From positions 62,001-126,000 of the forward strand of contig NZ_JAPFGP010000015.1 of NCBI RefSeq assembly GCF_026241155.1: a DNA stretch of 64,000 nt. Reading direction: 5' to 3'. The notes under the pieces were generated by a model that saw only the letters and a program-made list of their open reading frames with translations, ran no database searches and was not told the DNA's origin. The position numbers and the translations under genes are program-made. Positions 53,403-61,999 of the stretch are shown piece by piece. Within the stretch, counting starts at the first letter, position 1. Each line of letters opens with the position of its first letter. The stretch comes from Paucibacter sp. PLA-PC-4. GTDB lineage: Bacteria > Pseudomonadota > Gammaproteobacteria > Burkholderiales > Burkholderiaceae_C.

Positions 53403-56400
53403 TCAGAACTTGTAGCGTGCCTCGAAATAGTATTGGCGGCCGCTGGCATCTACCTTTTGCTGTTCGGCTTCACTGTAGCGGTACTGGGCTCGGGTTGGAT
53501 TGGTCAGATTGGTTGCGCTGAAGGACAACTGAAGCTGGGGAGTCAGGTTGTAGTTGGCCGAGAAGGCAACGTTGCTGACGGGTGCTGCCATTGTTGGGGC
53601 CACGGGCATGGTCACGCCGTTGTAGACCACCGTGCCCTGGCTGGCGCCGGTGGGGGCCGGTGCCGTGGTGCTGGCCACGTACTCGCTGCGGTAGTTGTAA
53701 ACGAGCCGTGCGCTGAAGGTGTCGTTCTCGAAGTACACGCCCAGGTTGGCGGCTTTGCGCGAGGCGCCGATCATCGGGCGACCGTCCTCGACCTTGGTGT
53801 CGGCCAGGCTGACGTTGGAGGTGAAACCGAAGCCGGCGCCGATAGGCTGCTCATATGCCAGCTCTACGCCCTGGATGCGGGCATTCTGCTGCGAGGTCGT
53901 CTGAATCTGGTAGGTCCGCATCATGTCAGCAGACGAATCCCACAAGTCGACCGTGCCGCCATTGCGGAATACGCCAGTTTTGGCATAGCCCTTGATCATG
54001 GAGTCAAAGACACTGACCGACACCATTGCGCGACGGTCGAAGAACCAGGCGAGCGAGGCGTCGAAGTTGCGGGCCGTCAGCGGCTTCAGGTCCGGATTGG
54101 GGCCATTGACCGTGCAGACGCCAGCATTGCAGACCTGAGCGCTGAATGCAGCGCCGTAGAGGTTGTAGTTTTGGCGGCCGATGGTGTGCGAGTAGCCCAG
54201 GCGGCCGATCAGGTCCTTGGCCAATTCCACGCGCAGGTTCATGCTCGGCAGCAGGTTGTCGAACACTCGGTTGGAAGGGCGCTTGTACCAAGTCTGGCCG
54301 ACCGGGTTCCAGACGGCACCGTCGAAGTAGGACAAGGCATTGCCAGCCGTGGTGATCGCGTTTGGGAACTCGGCGCACGGCACCGCTGGCTTGCCGGGCT
54401 CGGTACGCGCGCACACGCCGGCAGGAATCGGCGTGGCGATCATCGCGTCGACTGCAGTGCGCACGAGGCGCAAACCGATGTTGCCCGACCACTTGTTGCC
54501 TTCCAGGTTTTGCATCAGGTAGACCGCGCTTTGCTTCTCCTGCAGCTCGATCTCGCTGCTGACGAAGCGCTCCCACTCGGGTGTGGTCTCCTTGCTGCGC
54601 TGGTTGGCGTAGTAGCTGTCGATCACCGAGGTCGGGAAGTAGAAGCCGCTGCGGTCCCAGTTGCCGCTGCCACCGAGGGAGTTGCCAAAGTCGCCGGGGT
54701 AGGGCACGGCCAGCGCCGCGTCAAAACTGGGTACGACCGACGTCCTGTTGGCCTTGATGCGGCGGCGATAGTCGCGCTGGTGATTGGCGTGGCGCAGACC
54801 GAATTCCAGTGAGCTGAAGATGCCGCTGTCCTGGGTGTACTCGGCGTCCAGCGTCACGCTGCTCTCGCGGTCCACTGTGTGGTGGCGGTTGGAGCCGTTG
54901 GCCGAGAAGATGGCGTAGCCGCTGCCGTCGGCATTGCGCACCGGCACATTGGGGCCAGCACCCAGGACGCTGAAATCTGGTGCCTCGCCCAGGCCGTTGT
55001 AGTTGTAGCTCACCCCGGTACCGTTGCGGGCCCAGGAGATCACGCGATCGGCCTCGGTCAGGCCCTCGCCGCGCGTGGTGCTGAACAGGCCCTTGATCTG
55101 CAGCGTGTCGCTGACTTGGTACTTGAAGTCGAAATCCAGGAAACCGCTGCTGGCGCTCGCGCCCGACCGGCTGGCGTGCTCGGTGTCGCCGATGTACTGC
55201 GGCGTAGTGCCGGGCGCGAATACGATGTCGGCACTCTTGAGAACCTTCAGCTTGTGGCCGTAGAGCGTGGTCTCCTCGACGACCACCGGGTTCTTGATCT
55301 GCGCATAGACCCGCTGGCCATTGGAGTTGGTGAATGCCGTGCCGCCCTGGGCGCCGCCGAGGCCGCGCAGCATGCTGTTGAGTGCGTTGGACTGCAGGCG
55401 GCCATAGTTGGAGGCGTTCATCTTCGACATGAACCCGACCACGCTCAGGTCAAGGCTGCTGGTCGGTCGAGCCTGCAAGGACAACATGCCTCCCTTGCGA
55501 TCACGCACGCCTTCGACGAACTCGGTGGCGATGCTGCCGGGCATGCGCACGCCGTTCAAGTCGGCGGCCTTGTAGCCCGAGCCGGCCAGCGAGGCGTCGG
55601 TGATGCCGGGCATGGTTGTGGTGTTGATGATGTCCCATCCGAAGACACCATAGCCGTTGCTCGACACCGTGTCGCGGCGCACATAACGTTTCTCGGCGAA
55701 TACCTGGGCGATCAGGCCAAAGGTGTTGGCCTCATTCTTCCAGTTCATGCTGGCGCTCAGCTGCGGACTGGTCTTGCCCGGCAGGTCGGCGTAGACGCCG
55801 CCGACGTTGACAACGCCGCCGACGCGCTCCCTTTGCTCCAGCGGCTTGCGGGTGGTCACGTTGATCGTTCCCGCCAAGCCACCATCGACGATATTGGCCT
55901 GCGAAGTCTTGTAAACGGTGGCGCTGTTCAGGACCGAAGATGGCATCAATGACAGGCTGGTCGAGCGGCTGCTGGACATCTGGTCGGCCACGAACCAGTC
56001 GCCGCCGCTGACAGTGTGGCCGTTGAACAGGATCAGGCTCATGTCCGGGTTGGTGCCGCGCATCGAAACCTTCTCGGCCTCGTCGTAGTCAGTGCGCACC
56101 GCGACGCCAACGATGCGCTGTAGCGAATCGGCCAAGTTCTTGTCGGGCATCTTGCCCACGTCCACCGCCGTGATCACGTCTACATTGGCCGAGGCCATGC
56201 GTTTCAGATTGATCGCCTGCTCGACCGAGGCACGGATGCCGGTGATCGTCACGGTGCCGAGTTGCTGGGCCTTGGCCTCGGCCGTCTTTTCAGCAGCCTC
56301 GCGGTCTTCACGCACCTTGCGCTGCTCGGCCGTCTCGGTCTGGGCTTCGCTGGTGCTCGGGGCGCCTGTCTGTGCGCCGGCGACGAGTTGGCTGCCCAGC

Positions 56401-56450
56401 AGCAGGCTCAGCGCGGCGGCTTGGGCAATCTGGGTGTGTTTGAGTTTCAT
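53403..56450 (-). CDS. TonB-dependent receptor, Xanthomonas/Caulobacter type
   Basis: 1015-residue receptor from ATG 56450 with signal peptide (AAALSLLLGSQLVAGAQ), a Glu/Ala-rich linker (TAEQRKVREDREAAEKTAEA), then the plug VTITGIRASVEQAINLKR, VDVGKMPDKNLADSLQRI and VSMRGTNPDMSLILFNG. The GIRASVEQAI...KR wording is typical of the TIGR01782 class, usually linked to saccharide or glycan uptake. It ends with GRQYYFEARYKF, an aromatic barrel end. It lies between peptidoglycan enzymes on the same strand, making glycan or muropeptide fragments a reasonable ligand guess. Confidence 0.92.
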   Translation of the reverse strand: MKLKHTQIAQAAALSLLLGSQLVAGAQTGAPSTSEAQTETAEQRKVREDREAAEKTAEAKAQQLGTVTITGIRASVEQAINLKRMASANVDVITAVDVGKMPDKNLADSLQRIVGVAVRTDYDEAEKVSMRGTNPDMSLILFNGHTVSGGDWFVADQMSSSRSTSLSLMPSSVLNSATVYKTSQANIVDGGLAGTINVTTRKPLEQRERVGGVVNVGGVYADLPGKTSPQLSASMNWKNEANTFGLIAQVFAEKRYVRRDTVSSNGYGVFGWDIINTTTMPGITDASLAGSGYKAADLNGVRMPGSIATEFVEGVRDRKGGMLSLQARPTSSLDLSVVGFMSKMNASNYGRLQSNALNSMLRGLGGAQGGTAFTNSNGQRVYAQIKNPVVVEETTLYGHKLKVLKSADIVFAPGTTPQYIGDTEHASRSGASASSGFLDFDFKYQVSDTLQIKGLFSTTRGEGLTEADRVISWARNGTGVSYNYNGLGEAPDFSVLGAGPNVPVRNADGSGYAIFSANGSNRHHTVDRESSVTLDAEYTQDSGIFSSLEFGLRHANHQRDYRRRIKANRTSVVPSFDAALAVPYPGDFGNSLGGSGNWDRSGFYFPTSVIDSYYANQRSKETTPEWERFVSSEIELQEKQSAVYLMQNLEGNKWSGNIGLRLVRTAVDAMIATPIPAGVCARTEPGKPAVPCAEFPNAITTAGNALSYFDGAVWNPVGQTWYKRPSNRVFDNLLPSMNLRVELAKDLIGRLGYSHTIGRQNYNLYGAAFSAQVCNAGVCTVNGPNPDLKPLTARNFDASLAWFFDRRAMVSVSVFDSMIKGYAKTGVFRNGGTVDLWDSSADMMRTYQIQTTSQQNARIQGVELAYEQPIGAGFGFTSNVSLADTKVEDGRPMIGASRKAANLGVYFENDTFSARLVYNYRSEYVASTTAPAPTGASQGTVVYNGVTMPVAPTMAAPVSNVAFSANYNLTPQLQLSFSATNLTNPTRAQYRYSEAEQQKVDASGRQYYFEARYKF

Positions 56451-56536
56451 GCAAGGGCTCCCCGGCACTGCGGACCGCTGGTTGGTGTTGCTTGGACCAG
56501 CGGTGCGAGACCGGGAGCGCTTGTGCTCCTACACGC

Positions 56537-56589
56537 GAATTGTTGCTGGCATATGCATGATGGGCAGCGCCAGGGGCGCGCAACAATTC
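56537..56589. promoter_or_regulatory. Inverted repeat upstream of the TonB receptor gene
   Basis: GAATTGTTGC (56537-56546) and GCAACAATTC (56580-56589) are exact reverse complements 33 bases apart, followed by a related ATTGTTGG. They lie 87 bases or more upstream of the receptor start. Candidate regulator sites, possibly for the nearby LysR protein. Confidence 0.5.
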
Positions 56590-56643
56590 ATTGTTGGCGG
56601 TGTTGCATGACAGACAGTTATGGGTCGGCTGCCGCCACCCCAC

Positions 56644-57495
56644 TCACCAACGCGAGGTATAGGGCTGGGGCGGCCCCTCGAGTGGGGTCGCGGCCATGCG
56701 CATGCCGCCGGGTGTCGTCGCGGTGTCCAGCAGTGCGGCGGTTTCGGCGTCGAGCACGCCGTCGTAGAGCGCCGTGCGGTACTTCATCTGGAAGGTGACA
56801 AGGGTCTGTTTGGTCAGTTCGTCGAACTCGCCGTGGCGCGGCACGTTGTAGCCGATGCGGGCCAGCTTGTCCTGGGCCCAGGCGATGTCGGGCAGCAGCG
56901 ATGCATAGCCGGTGATCTTGGCCGCCACCTGGGCCGCATCGGGCCAGGCGATCAGACCGGCCTGGTGTAGCTGTTTCCACGGGAACATCGGACCCGGATC
57001 CTGCTTGCGGCCTGGTGCGATGTCGGCATGGCCGATCACGCGCTCGGGCTTGATGCCATGACGCGCCACGATGTCCTTGCTGAGTCTGATGACCGCGTCG
57101 ATCTGCGGCTGCGAGAACGGCGCGTAGACGCGGCCCTCGGGCGTGTCCTTGTAGCCGGGGTTGACGATCTCGATGCCGATCGAGCTGGCATTGAGGTTGC
57201 TGTGGCCCGCCCAAAAGCTAGGCCCTGCATGCCAGGCGCGGCGGTTCTCGTCGACCAGGCGGTAGATGGTCGGCGGCTCATCGCGCACCAGATAGTGGCT
57301 GCTGACCTGGCCGCCGGTTGTCAGCACCCGCAGCGACTTCTCGTAGTCCAGCACGGTGTAGTGCAGCACCAGGAAGAGGGCGCGGCTGTCCTGGTTCTGC
57401 GAGGTGTGGCTGGTGTCGATGTGCAGGCTCTGTGGGCCGGTGGCGCAGGCGCCGAGTAGCAGGGCGCTGGCAAGGACGAGCAGGGTGTTTTTCAT
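56644..57495 (-). CDS. N-acetylmuramoyl-L-alanine amidase, lipoprotein (AmiD/AmpD-like)
   Basis: 283-residue amidase_2 enzyme cutting between MurNAc and L-Ala. Lipobox LLGAC (Cys17) predicts outer-membrane anchoring, as in E. coli AmiD. Zinc ligands: His45 in LVLHYTVLDY, then VIGHADIAPGRKQDPGPMFPW region (His and Asp; cited in part). A C-terminal PG-binding-like domain follows (~200-255; LARIGYNVPRHGEFDELTKQ). It overlaps the kinase gene by 4 bases, so lysed muropeptides and the sugar they release are handled by co-translated enzymes. Confidence 0.92.
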   Translation of the reverse strand: MKNTLLVLASALLLGACATGPQSLHIDTSHTSQNQDSRALFLVLHYTVLDYEKSLRVLTTGGQVSSHYLVRDEPPTIYRLVDENRRAWHAGPSFWAGHSNLNASSIGIEIVNPGYKDTPEGRVYAPFSQPQIDAVIRLSKDIVARHGIKPERVIGHADIAPGRKQDPGPMFPWKQLHQAGLIAWPDAAQVAAKITGYASLLPDIAWAQDKLARIGYNVPRHGEFDELTKQTLVTFQMKYRTALYDGVLDAETAALLDTATTPGGMRMAATPLEGPPQPYTSRW

Positions 57496-58427
57496 AGACG
57501 GGCCGCCAGCCGGGCAGCGGTGTGGTGAGGTTGCAGATCTTGCACGCGCAGTGCAATGGACTCGGGCAGGGCTGCGCGTAGCCCCTCGATGATGAGGGGA
57601 TGGAGTTGCAGCGCACGGCCGGCGGCCACCACGGGTCGCGGCCCGTAGCGGCGCAGCATGGCCAGCGCCAGCCGGGCCAGCTCGCCGCCGGCGCGCCTCA
57701 GCAGCGCGCGCGCATCCTCATCGGTCTGGGCGGCGCCGGCCACTGCCAGCGCCAGCCGGCCTATCGTGCCGCGCTCGCCGCCATAGATGAACTGGCGGGT
57801 CAGTGCCCACTCGCTGCCGCCGATGGCCTCGAACAGCGCGCACGCCAGTACCGAGTCCTGCCAGCTGCCGGGCGCCTCGTCCTCGCGCCGCCATATTCCT
57901 GCCAAGGCCTCGCGGGCGATCCAGAAGCCGCTGCCCTCGTCGCCCAGCAGCGCGCCGCGGCCGCCGGCCCGCTGCATGCGGCCCTGCGCGTCGATGAATG
58001 CGGCGATCGCGCCGGTGCCGGCATAAAGCAGATAGCCCTGGCCGGGCTCGAAGGCGCTGCGGTAGGCGATGTCCATATCGCTGCCGCAGACCATCGCGGC
58101 AGGTTTCAGCCCCAGGGCCTGCGACAGGATGTCCTTGAGCTGGGCTGCGGCCGGGCCGTCGGCCTCGCCCAGGCCGGTGATGCCTGCGTACAGGCCGCTG
58201 GGCCGTCCGTGGGCCAGAGTCGCGAAGGCCAACTGGTGGGCGGTCTGCGCCAGGGCCACCCGGCCCTCGACGCTGGCCAATTGCAGGCCGCTGAGGCCGG
58301 CCACATGACCCTCGGCCATGCAGCGACCAGCGCCGTCTGCCAGAGCCCAGCGGGTCTGGGTACCCCCGGCGTCCAGACCAAGACCGAGTCGGGCGTTGCT
58401 GGGGGTGTCTAGTGGAACAGCAGGCAT
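57492..58427 (-). CDS. BadF/BadG-family amino-sugar kinase (N-acetylglucosamine/MurNAc kinase-like)
   Basis: 311-residue ASKHA-fold kinase. Phosphate-binding LGLDAGGTQTRWALAD at the N-terminus, adenosine-site LLYAGTGAIAAFI, and GALLGDEGSGFWIAREAL typical of N-acetylglucosamine kinases. Related MurK enzymes phosphorylate MurNAc and GlcNAc from wall recycling. Coupling with the amidase (4-base overlap) supports a role on amidase/glucosaminidase products. Specificity between GlcNAc, MurNAc and glucosamine cannot be read from motifs. Confidence 0.86.
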   Translation of the reverse strand: MPAVPLDTPSNARLGLGLDAGGTQTRWALADGAGRCMAEGHVAGLSGLQLASVEGRVALAQTAHQLAFATLAHGRPSGLYAGITGLGEADGPAAAQLKDILSQALGLKPAAMVCGSDMDIAYRSAFEPGQGYLLYAGTGAIAAFIDAQGRMQRAGGRGALLGDEGSGFWIAREALAGIWRREDEAPGSWQDSVLACALFEAIGGSEWALTRQFIYGGERGTIGRLALAVAGAAQTDEDARALLRRAGGELARLALAMLRRYGPRPVVAAGRALQLHPLIIEGLRAALPESIALRVQDLQPHHTAARLAARL

Positions 58428-58511
58428 GCGGGAACGAAGTATGGGTGGTTCAGCTTAGAGGCGCGGCCCCGGGCTCGCCAATGTCAATGCACGCACCGGG
58501 CATAACTTGAA

Positions 58512-58904
58512 TCAATGCGCCGGCGCGCCGGTCAGCGCGCCCACCACCTCCAGAGCGGTCTTGACCTTGAAAGGCTTGAGCATGATGCGCTTCACCTGCA
58601 GCGGCTTGAACAGCGCCAGCAGGCTGGCGTCGACACTCTCGGCCGTCAGCGCCACAGGCACGTCGGCAGCGCTGCGCAGCGTGCCATTGCGCAGGCTTTG
58701 CAGCAGGCTCAGCGCCCCCAGGCCGTCGCCGATGTCCATCAGCAGCGCGTCGAAGGCCTGCGATTCGAGCAGGCGCTGCGCTGCCTCATGGCTGCTGGCC
58801 TCATGCACATCGGCGACATCAAGCTCGCGGGCCACCAGTGCCACGGTGCGACGGAACAGCGAATGAGGATCGACCAGCAGCAGGGTCTTGCGGCGTGCCG
58901 GCAT
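58512..58904 (-). CDS. Stand-alone response-regulator receiver protein
   Basis: 130-residue CheY-like protein with TLLLVDPHSLFRR (acidic pocket), phospho-acceptor Asp in ALLMDIGDGLGAL, the Thr in VALTAESVD and the Lys in IMLKPFK. There is no output domain, so it probably acts by protein binding. It lies 2 bases after the GAF gene and is probably co-transcribed. Only a single acidic residue precedes the phosphorylation site (VDPH instead of the usual DD), a mild deviation. Confidence 0.82.
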   Translation of the reverse strand: MPARRKTLLLVDPHSLFRRTVALVARELDVADVHEASSHEAAQRLLESQAFDALLMDIGDGLGALSLLQSLRNGTLRSAADVPVALTAESVDASLLALFKPLQVKRIMLKPFKVKTALEVVGALTGAPAH

Positions 58905-58906
58905 TC

Positions 58907-59407
58907 TCAGGCCTCGCCCATGCCACGGCCCTGCAGCTCGGCCAGCACCAGGTCGCGCAGCGAACCGAGGATAGCCAGCTCGGTGCGGTCGAGCCGGCGC
59001 GGCCGCGGGTCCAGCAGGCACAAGGTGCCGACTCGCAGGCCGCAGGCCAACTCCAGCGGCGCGCCTGCATAAAAGCGCACATGTGGCGGCCCGGTCACCT
59101 GCGGGTTGTCGAAAAAGCGAGGGTCCAGCAGCGCGTCCTCGATCATCAGGATGTCGGGCTGCAAAATGGCGTGGCCACAAAACGAGCTGCTGCGGGGGCT
59201 CTCGCTGGCCTCCAGGCCAGTCTTGGCCTTGAACCACATGCGGTTCTCGTCGACCAAGCTGATCAGCACTGTGCCGACCTCGAATTCCTCGCGCGCGAAC
59301 TGTGCGATGCGGTCGAAGCGCTGCTCCGGCGGCGTATCCAAGATCAGCAGCTCGCGCAGCGCCTGCAGGCGCTCGGCGTCGTTGGCGGGAATGGGGGCGG
59401 CTTGCAT
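58907..59407 (-). CDS. GAF-domain protein
   Basis: 166-residue single GAF domain of the type found at the N-terminus of many kinases and cyclases: RLQALRELLILDTPPEQRFD, ISLVDENRMWFKAKTGLEAS, FCGHAILQPDILMIEDALLD (cited as landmarks). It probably binds a small molecule or senses redox state. Together with the receiver protein 2 bases downstream it forms a minimal two-part module with no kinase nearby; the orphan kinases at 44.7-48.5 kb could be partners, but that is speculation. Confidence 0.85.
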   Translation of the reverse strand: MQAAPIPANDAERLQALRELLILDTPPEQRFDRIAQFAREEFEVGTVLISLVDENRMWFKAKTGLEASESPRSSSFCGHAILQPDILMIEDALLDPRFFDNPQVTGPPHVRFYAGAPLELACGLRVGTLCLLDPRPRRLDRTELAILGSLRDLVLAELQGRGMGEA

Positions 59408-59499
59408 GTCTGGACTGTATCGAATTCAAAAGCAAGCAGCGGGATGTCGGCACCGGCGGGTCCGCCTAGATTTCGGTCATCATGCAACGGAGATCGATC

Positions 59500-60579
59500 A
59501 TGAATATGAGCAGCAAGACCGAAACCCGGGCCCTGGCCGCGCTGGACGACCCACGCTGGACTGCGCTGCGTTCGCGCGATGTGGCGGCGGACGGGCAGTT
59601 TTTCTATTCGGTCCGGACCACCGGCGTCTATTGCAAGCCCTCCTGCGCGGCGCGGCCGGCGCGGCCCGAGAACATCGCCTTTCATACCACTGCAGCGCAG
59701 GCTGAGGCCGCCGGTTTTCGCCCCTGCCGGCGCTGCAAGCCCGACCAGCCGCCGCTGGCGCAGCGCCAGGCAGCGCTGGTGGCCGACCTGTGCCGCTTCA
59801 TCGAGCAGGCGCCGAACCCACCCAGTCTCGATGTACTGGCCGAGCGCGCCGGTCTGAGTCCGCACCATCTGCACCGCCTCTTCAAGGCCCAGACCGGCCT
59901 GACGCCCAAGGCCTATGCCGATGCCCACAAAGCCAGACGGCTGCGCGAGCTGCTGCAGGAGTATGGGAGCGTGACCGACGCGCTCTACGGCGCCGGCTAT
60001 GGCGCCAGCAGCCGCTTCTATGCCCAGGCCGACGCGCTGCTCGGCATGGCGCCGCGGCGCTACCGTGATGGCGGGGCCGCGGCGGAGATCCGCTTTGCAC
60101 TGGGTCAGTGCGCGCTGGGCGCCATCCTGGTGGCGCAGAGCGAGCGCGGCCTGTGCGCGATCAGCCTGGGCGACGATGCCGGGGCCTTGCTGCGCGAGCT
60201 GCAGGACCGCTTTCCGAAGGCCCGGCTGATCGGCGGGGATGCCGGCTTCGAGCAACTGGTGGCGCGGGTGGTCGGCTTTGTCGAGGCGCCTGGTCTGGGG
60301 CTGGACCTGCCGCTGGATGTGCGAGGCACGGCCTTCCAGCAGCGCGTCTGGCAGGCGCTGCGCGAGATCCCGCCGGGCAACAGTGCCAGCTACAGCGAGA
60401 TCGCCCAGCGCATCGGTGCGCCGCGCGCGGTGCGTGCGGTGGCCTCGGCCTGCGCCGCCAACACCCTGGCTGTGGCGATCCCCTGCCACCGCGTGCTGCG
60501 CCAGGACGGTAGCCCGGGCGGCTACCGATGGGGCGTCGAGCGCAAGCGCGAGCTGCTGGCCCGCGAGGCCAAGCCATGA
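59500..60579 (+). CDS. ada: Ada: methylation-sensing activator and O6-methylguanine-DNA methyltransferase
   Basis: 359-residue bifunctional repair protein. The N-terminal zinc site is Cys45, Cys49, Cys76 and Cys79 (GVYCKPSC, RPCRRCKPD), where Cys45 takes methyl from phosphotriesters. An AraC-type helix-turn-helix follows (~105-190; LDVLAERAGLSPHHLHRLFK). The C-terminal methyltransferase has Cys329 in AIPCHRVLR. Methylated Ada activates its own operon. ATG 59500 follows GGAG; ATG 59482 is an alternative. It overlaps the 2OG-oxygenase gene (ATGA), with alkB next. Confidence 0.95.
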   Translation: MNMSSKTETRALAALDDPRWTALRSRDVAADGQFFYSVRTTGVYCKPSCAARPARPENIAFHTTAAQAEAAGFRPCRRCKPDQPPLAQRQAALVADLCRFIEQAPNPPSLDVLAERAGLSPHHLHRLFKAQTGLTPKAYADAHKARRLRELLQEYGSVTDALYGAGYGASSRFYAQADALLGMAPRRYRDGGAAAEIRFALGQCALGAILVAQSERGLCAISLGDDAGALLRELQDRFPKARLIGGDAGFEQLVARVVGFVEAPGLGLDLPLDVRGTAFQQRVWQALREIPPGNSASYSEIAQRIGAPRAVRAVASACAANTLAVAIPCHRVLRQDGSPGGYRWGVERKRELLAREAKP

Positions 60580-61271
60580 GGCCTCCCATCGACTGGGCCG
60601 CCGCCGAACGGGCGCTGGACGAGCGCGGCAATGCGCTGCTGCCTGGCTTGCTCAACGCTGAGCACTGCGACGAGCTGATCGCGCTGTATGAGCGGCCCGA
60701 GCTGTTCCGCAGCAAGGTCTTGATGCAGCGTCATGGCTATGGCCAGGGCGAGTACCAGTATTTCGCTTATCCGCTGCCGGAGCCGGTGGCCGCGCTGCGC
60801 GCGGCGGTCTACCCGAAGCTCGCGCCGATAGCGAATCGCTGGCAGCAGGCTCTGGGGCTGGGGGCCCGGTTCCCGCCGACCCATGCCGAGTTCATTGCGC
60901 GCTGCCATGCGGCGGGCCAGTGTCGGCCGACGCCGCTGCTGCTACGCTACCGCGAGGGCGACTACAACTGCCTGCACCAGGACCTGTATGGCGAGCAGGT
61001 CTTCCCGCTGCAGATCGCTGTGCTGCTGTCGCAGCCGGGCGAAGATTTCGAGGGTGGCGAGTTTGTGCTGACCGAGCAGCGCCCGCGCCTGCAGTCGCGC
61101 CCCGAGGTGGTGCCGCTGCTGCGGCGCGGAGATGCGGTGCTGTTTGCCGTCAACCAGCGGCCGATCAGCGGTACGCGCGGGGTCTACCGGGTGACGATGC
61201 GGCACGGCGTCAGCCGCCTGCGCGCCGGCCGACGCCATACCCTGGGTCTGATCTTCCACGACGCGACATGA
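60576..61271 (+). CDS. 2OG-Fe(II) oxygenase of the ada operon
   Basis: 231-residue double-stranded beta-helix dioxygenase. Iron ligands His134 and Asp136 (LHQDLYGE) and His210 (MRHGVSRLRAG), with a following Arg for 2-oxoglutarate; GGEFVLTEQRPR lies between. It is distinct in sequence from AlkB. Four-base overlaps on both sides tie it to ada and alkB, so it probably acts in alkylation repair or damage response, but its substrate is not established. Confidence 0.87.
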   Translation: MRPPIDWAAAERALDERGNALLPGLLNAEHCDELIALYERPELFRSKVLMQRHGYGQGEYQYFAYPLPEPVAALRAAVYPKLAPIANRWQQALGLGARFPPTHAEFIARCHAAGQCRPTPLLLRYREGDYNCLHQDLYGEQVFPLQIAVLLSQPGEDFEGGEFVLTEQRPRLQSRPEVVPLLRRGDAVLFAVNQRPISGTRGVYRVTMRHGVSRLRAGRRHTLGLIFHDAT

Positions 61272-61912
61272 ATGGCGAGTTGTTCGCGCCCGAGTCCGGC
61301 GCGCCGCAAAACCTGGCCCCCGGTGCCTGTCTGCTGCCTGGCTTTGCGCTGGCGCAGGCCTGCGAGCTGCGGGAGGTGGTCGAGCAGGTGTTTGCGGCTG
61401 CGCCGCCGAGGCGCTGGCTGACGCCTGGCGGGAGGCGTATGGCGGTGGCGATGAGTAACTGCGGGCCCTTAGGCTGGGTCAGCGACGAGCACGGCTACCG
61501 CTATGCCGCGCTGGACCCCGACAGCGGCCGGCCCTGGCCAGCGCTGGATGCGCGGCTGGCCCTGCTGGCCGGCGAGGCGGCGGCGACCGCCGGCTTTGCC
61601 GGCTTCGTGCCCGACGCCTGCCTGGTCAACCGCTACCAGCCCGGCACCGCGCTGTCGCTGCACCAGGACAAGGACGAGCGCGATCTGGGCCAGCCCATCG
61701 TCTCGATCTCGCTGGGCCTGCCGGCGGTGTTCCTGTTCGGCGGCCTGCGGCGCGCCGATCCCTGCTTGCGGATGGCGCTGCACGATGGCGATGTGGTGGT
61801 CTGGGGCGGGCCGGCGCGGCTGCGCTATCACGGCGTCGCGGCGCTGAAGCCGGGCCGCCATCCGCTGTGGGGAGAACAACGCATCAACCTGACCTTGCGC
61901 AAGGCCGGCTGA
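61268..61912 (+). CDS. alkB: AlkB-family DNA oxidative demethylase
   Basis: 214-residue 2OG-Fe(II) enzyme that removes 1-methyladenine and 3-methylcytosine lesions. Ligands: His132 and Asp134 (LHQDKDERD), His188 (LRYHGVAAL), and the C-terminal RINLTLR with the 2-oxoglutarate Arg. VNRYQPGTALSLHQDKDE is the AlkB signature and the length equals E. coli AlkB (216). It overlaps the preceding oxygenase by 4 bases. Control is probably by methylated Ada. Confidence 0.94.
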   Translation: MNGELFAPESGAPQNLAPGACLLPGFALAQACELREVVEQVFAAAPPRRWLTPGGRRMAVAMSNCGPLGWVSDEHGYRYAALDPDSGRPWPALDARLALLAGEAAATAGFAGFVPDACLVNRYQPGTALSLHQDKDERDLGQPIVSISLGLPAVFLFGGLRRADPCLRMALHDGDVVVWGGPARLRYHGVAALKPGRHPLWGEQRINLTLRKAG

Positions 61913-61999
61913 GCGCGCCGCAGCCACTATCATCACGGCGACCCGTCGCCTCGATGTCCCGGGGGCTGCGGCTTGATCGCTCAAGGGAGGGACTCCGAA

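Noticed and set aside
53379-55952. Two long plus-strand frames opposite the large TonB receptor
   Set aside because: Antisense shadows with low-complexity His/Gln/Ala content; the receptor frame has plug and barrel signatures.
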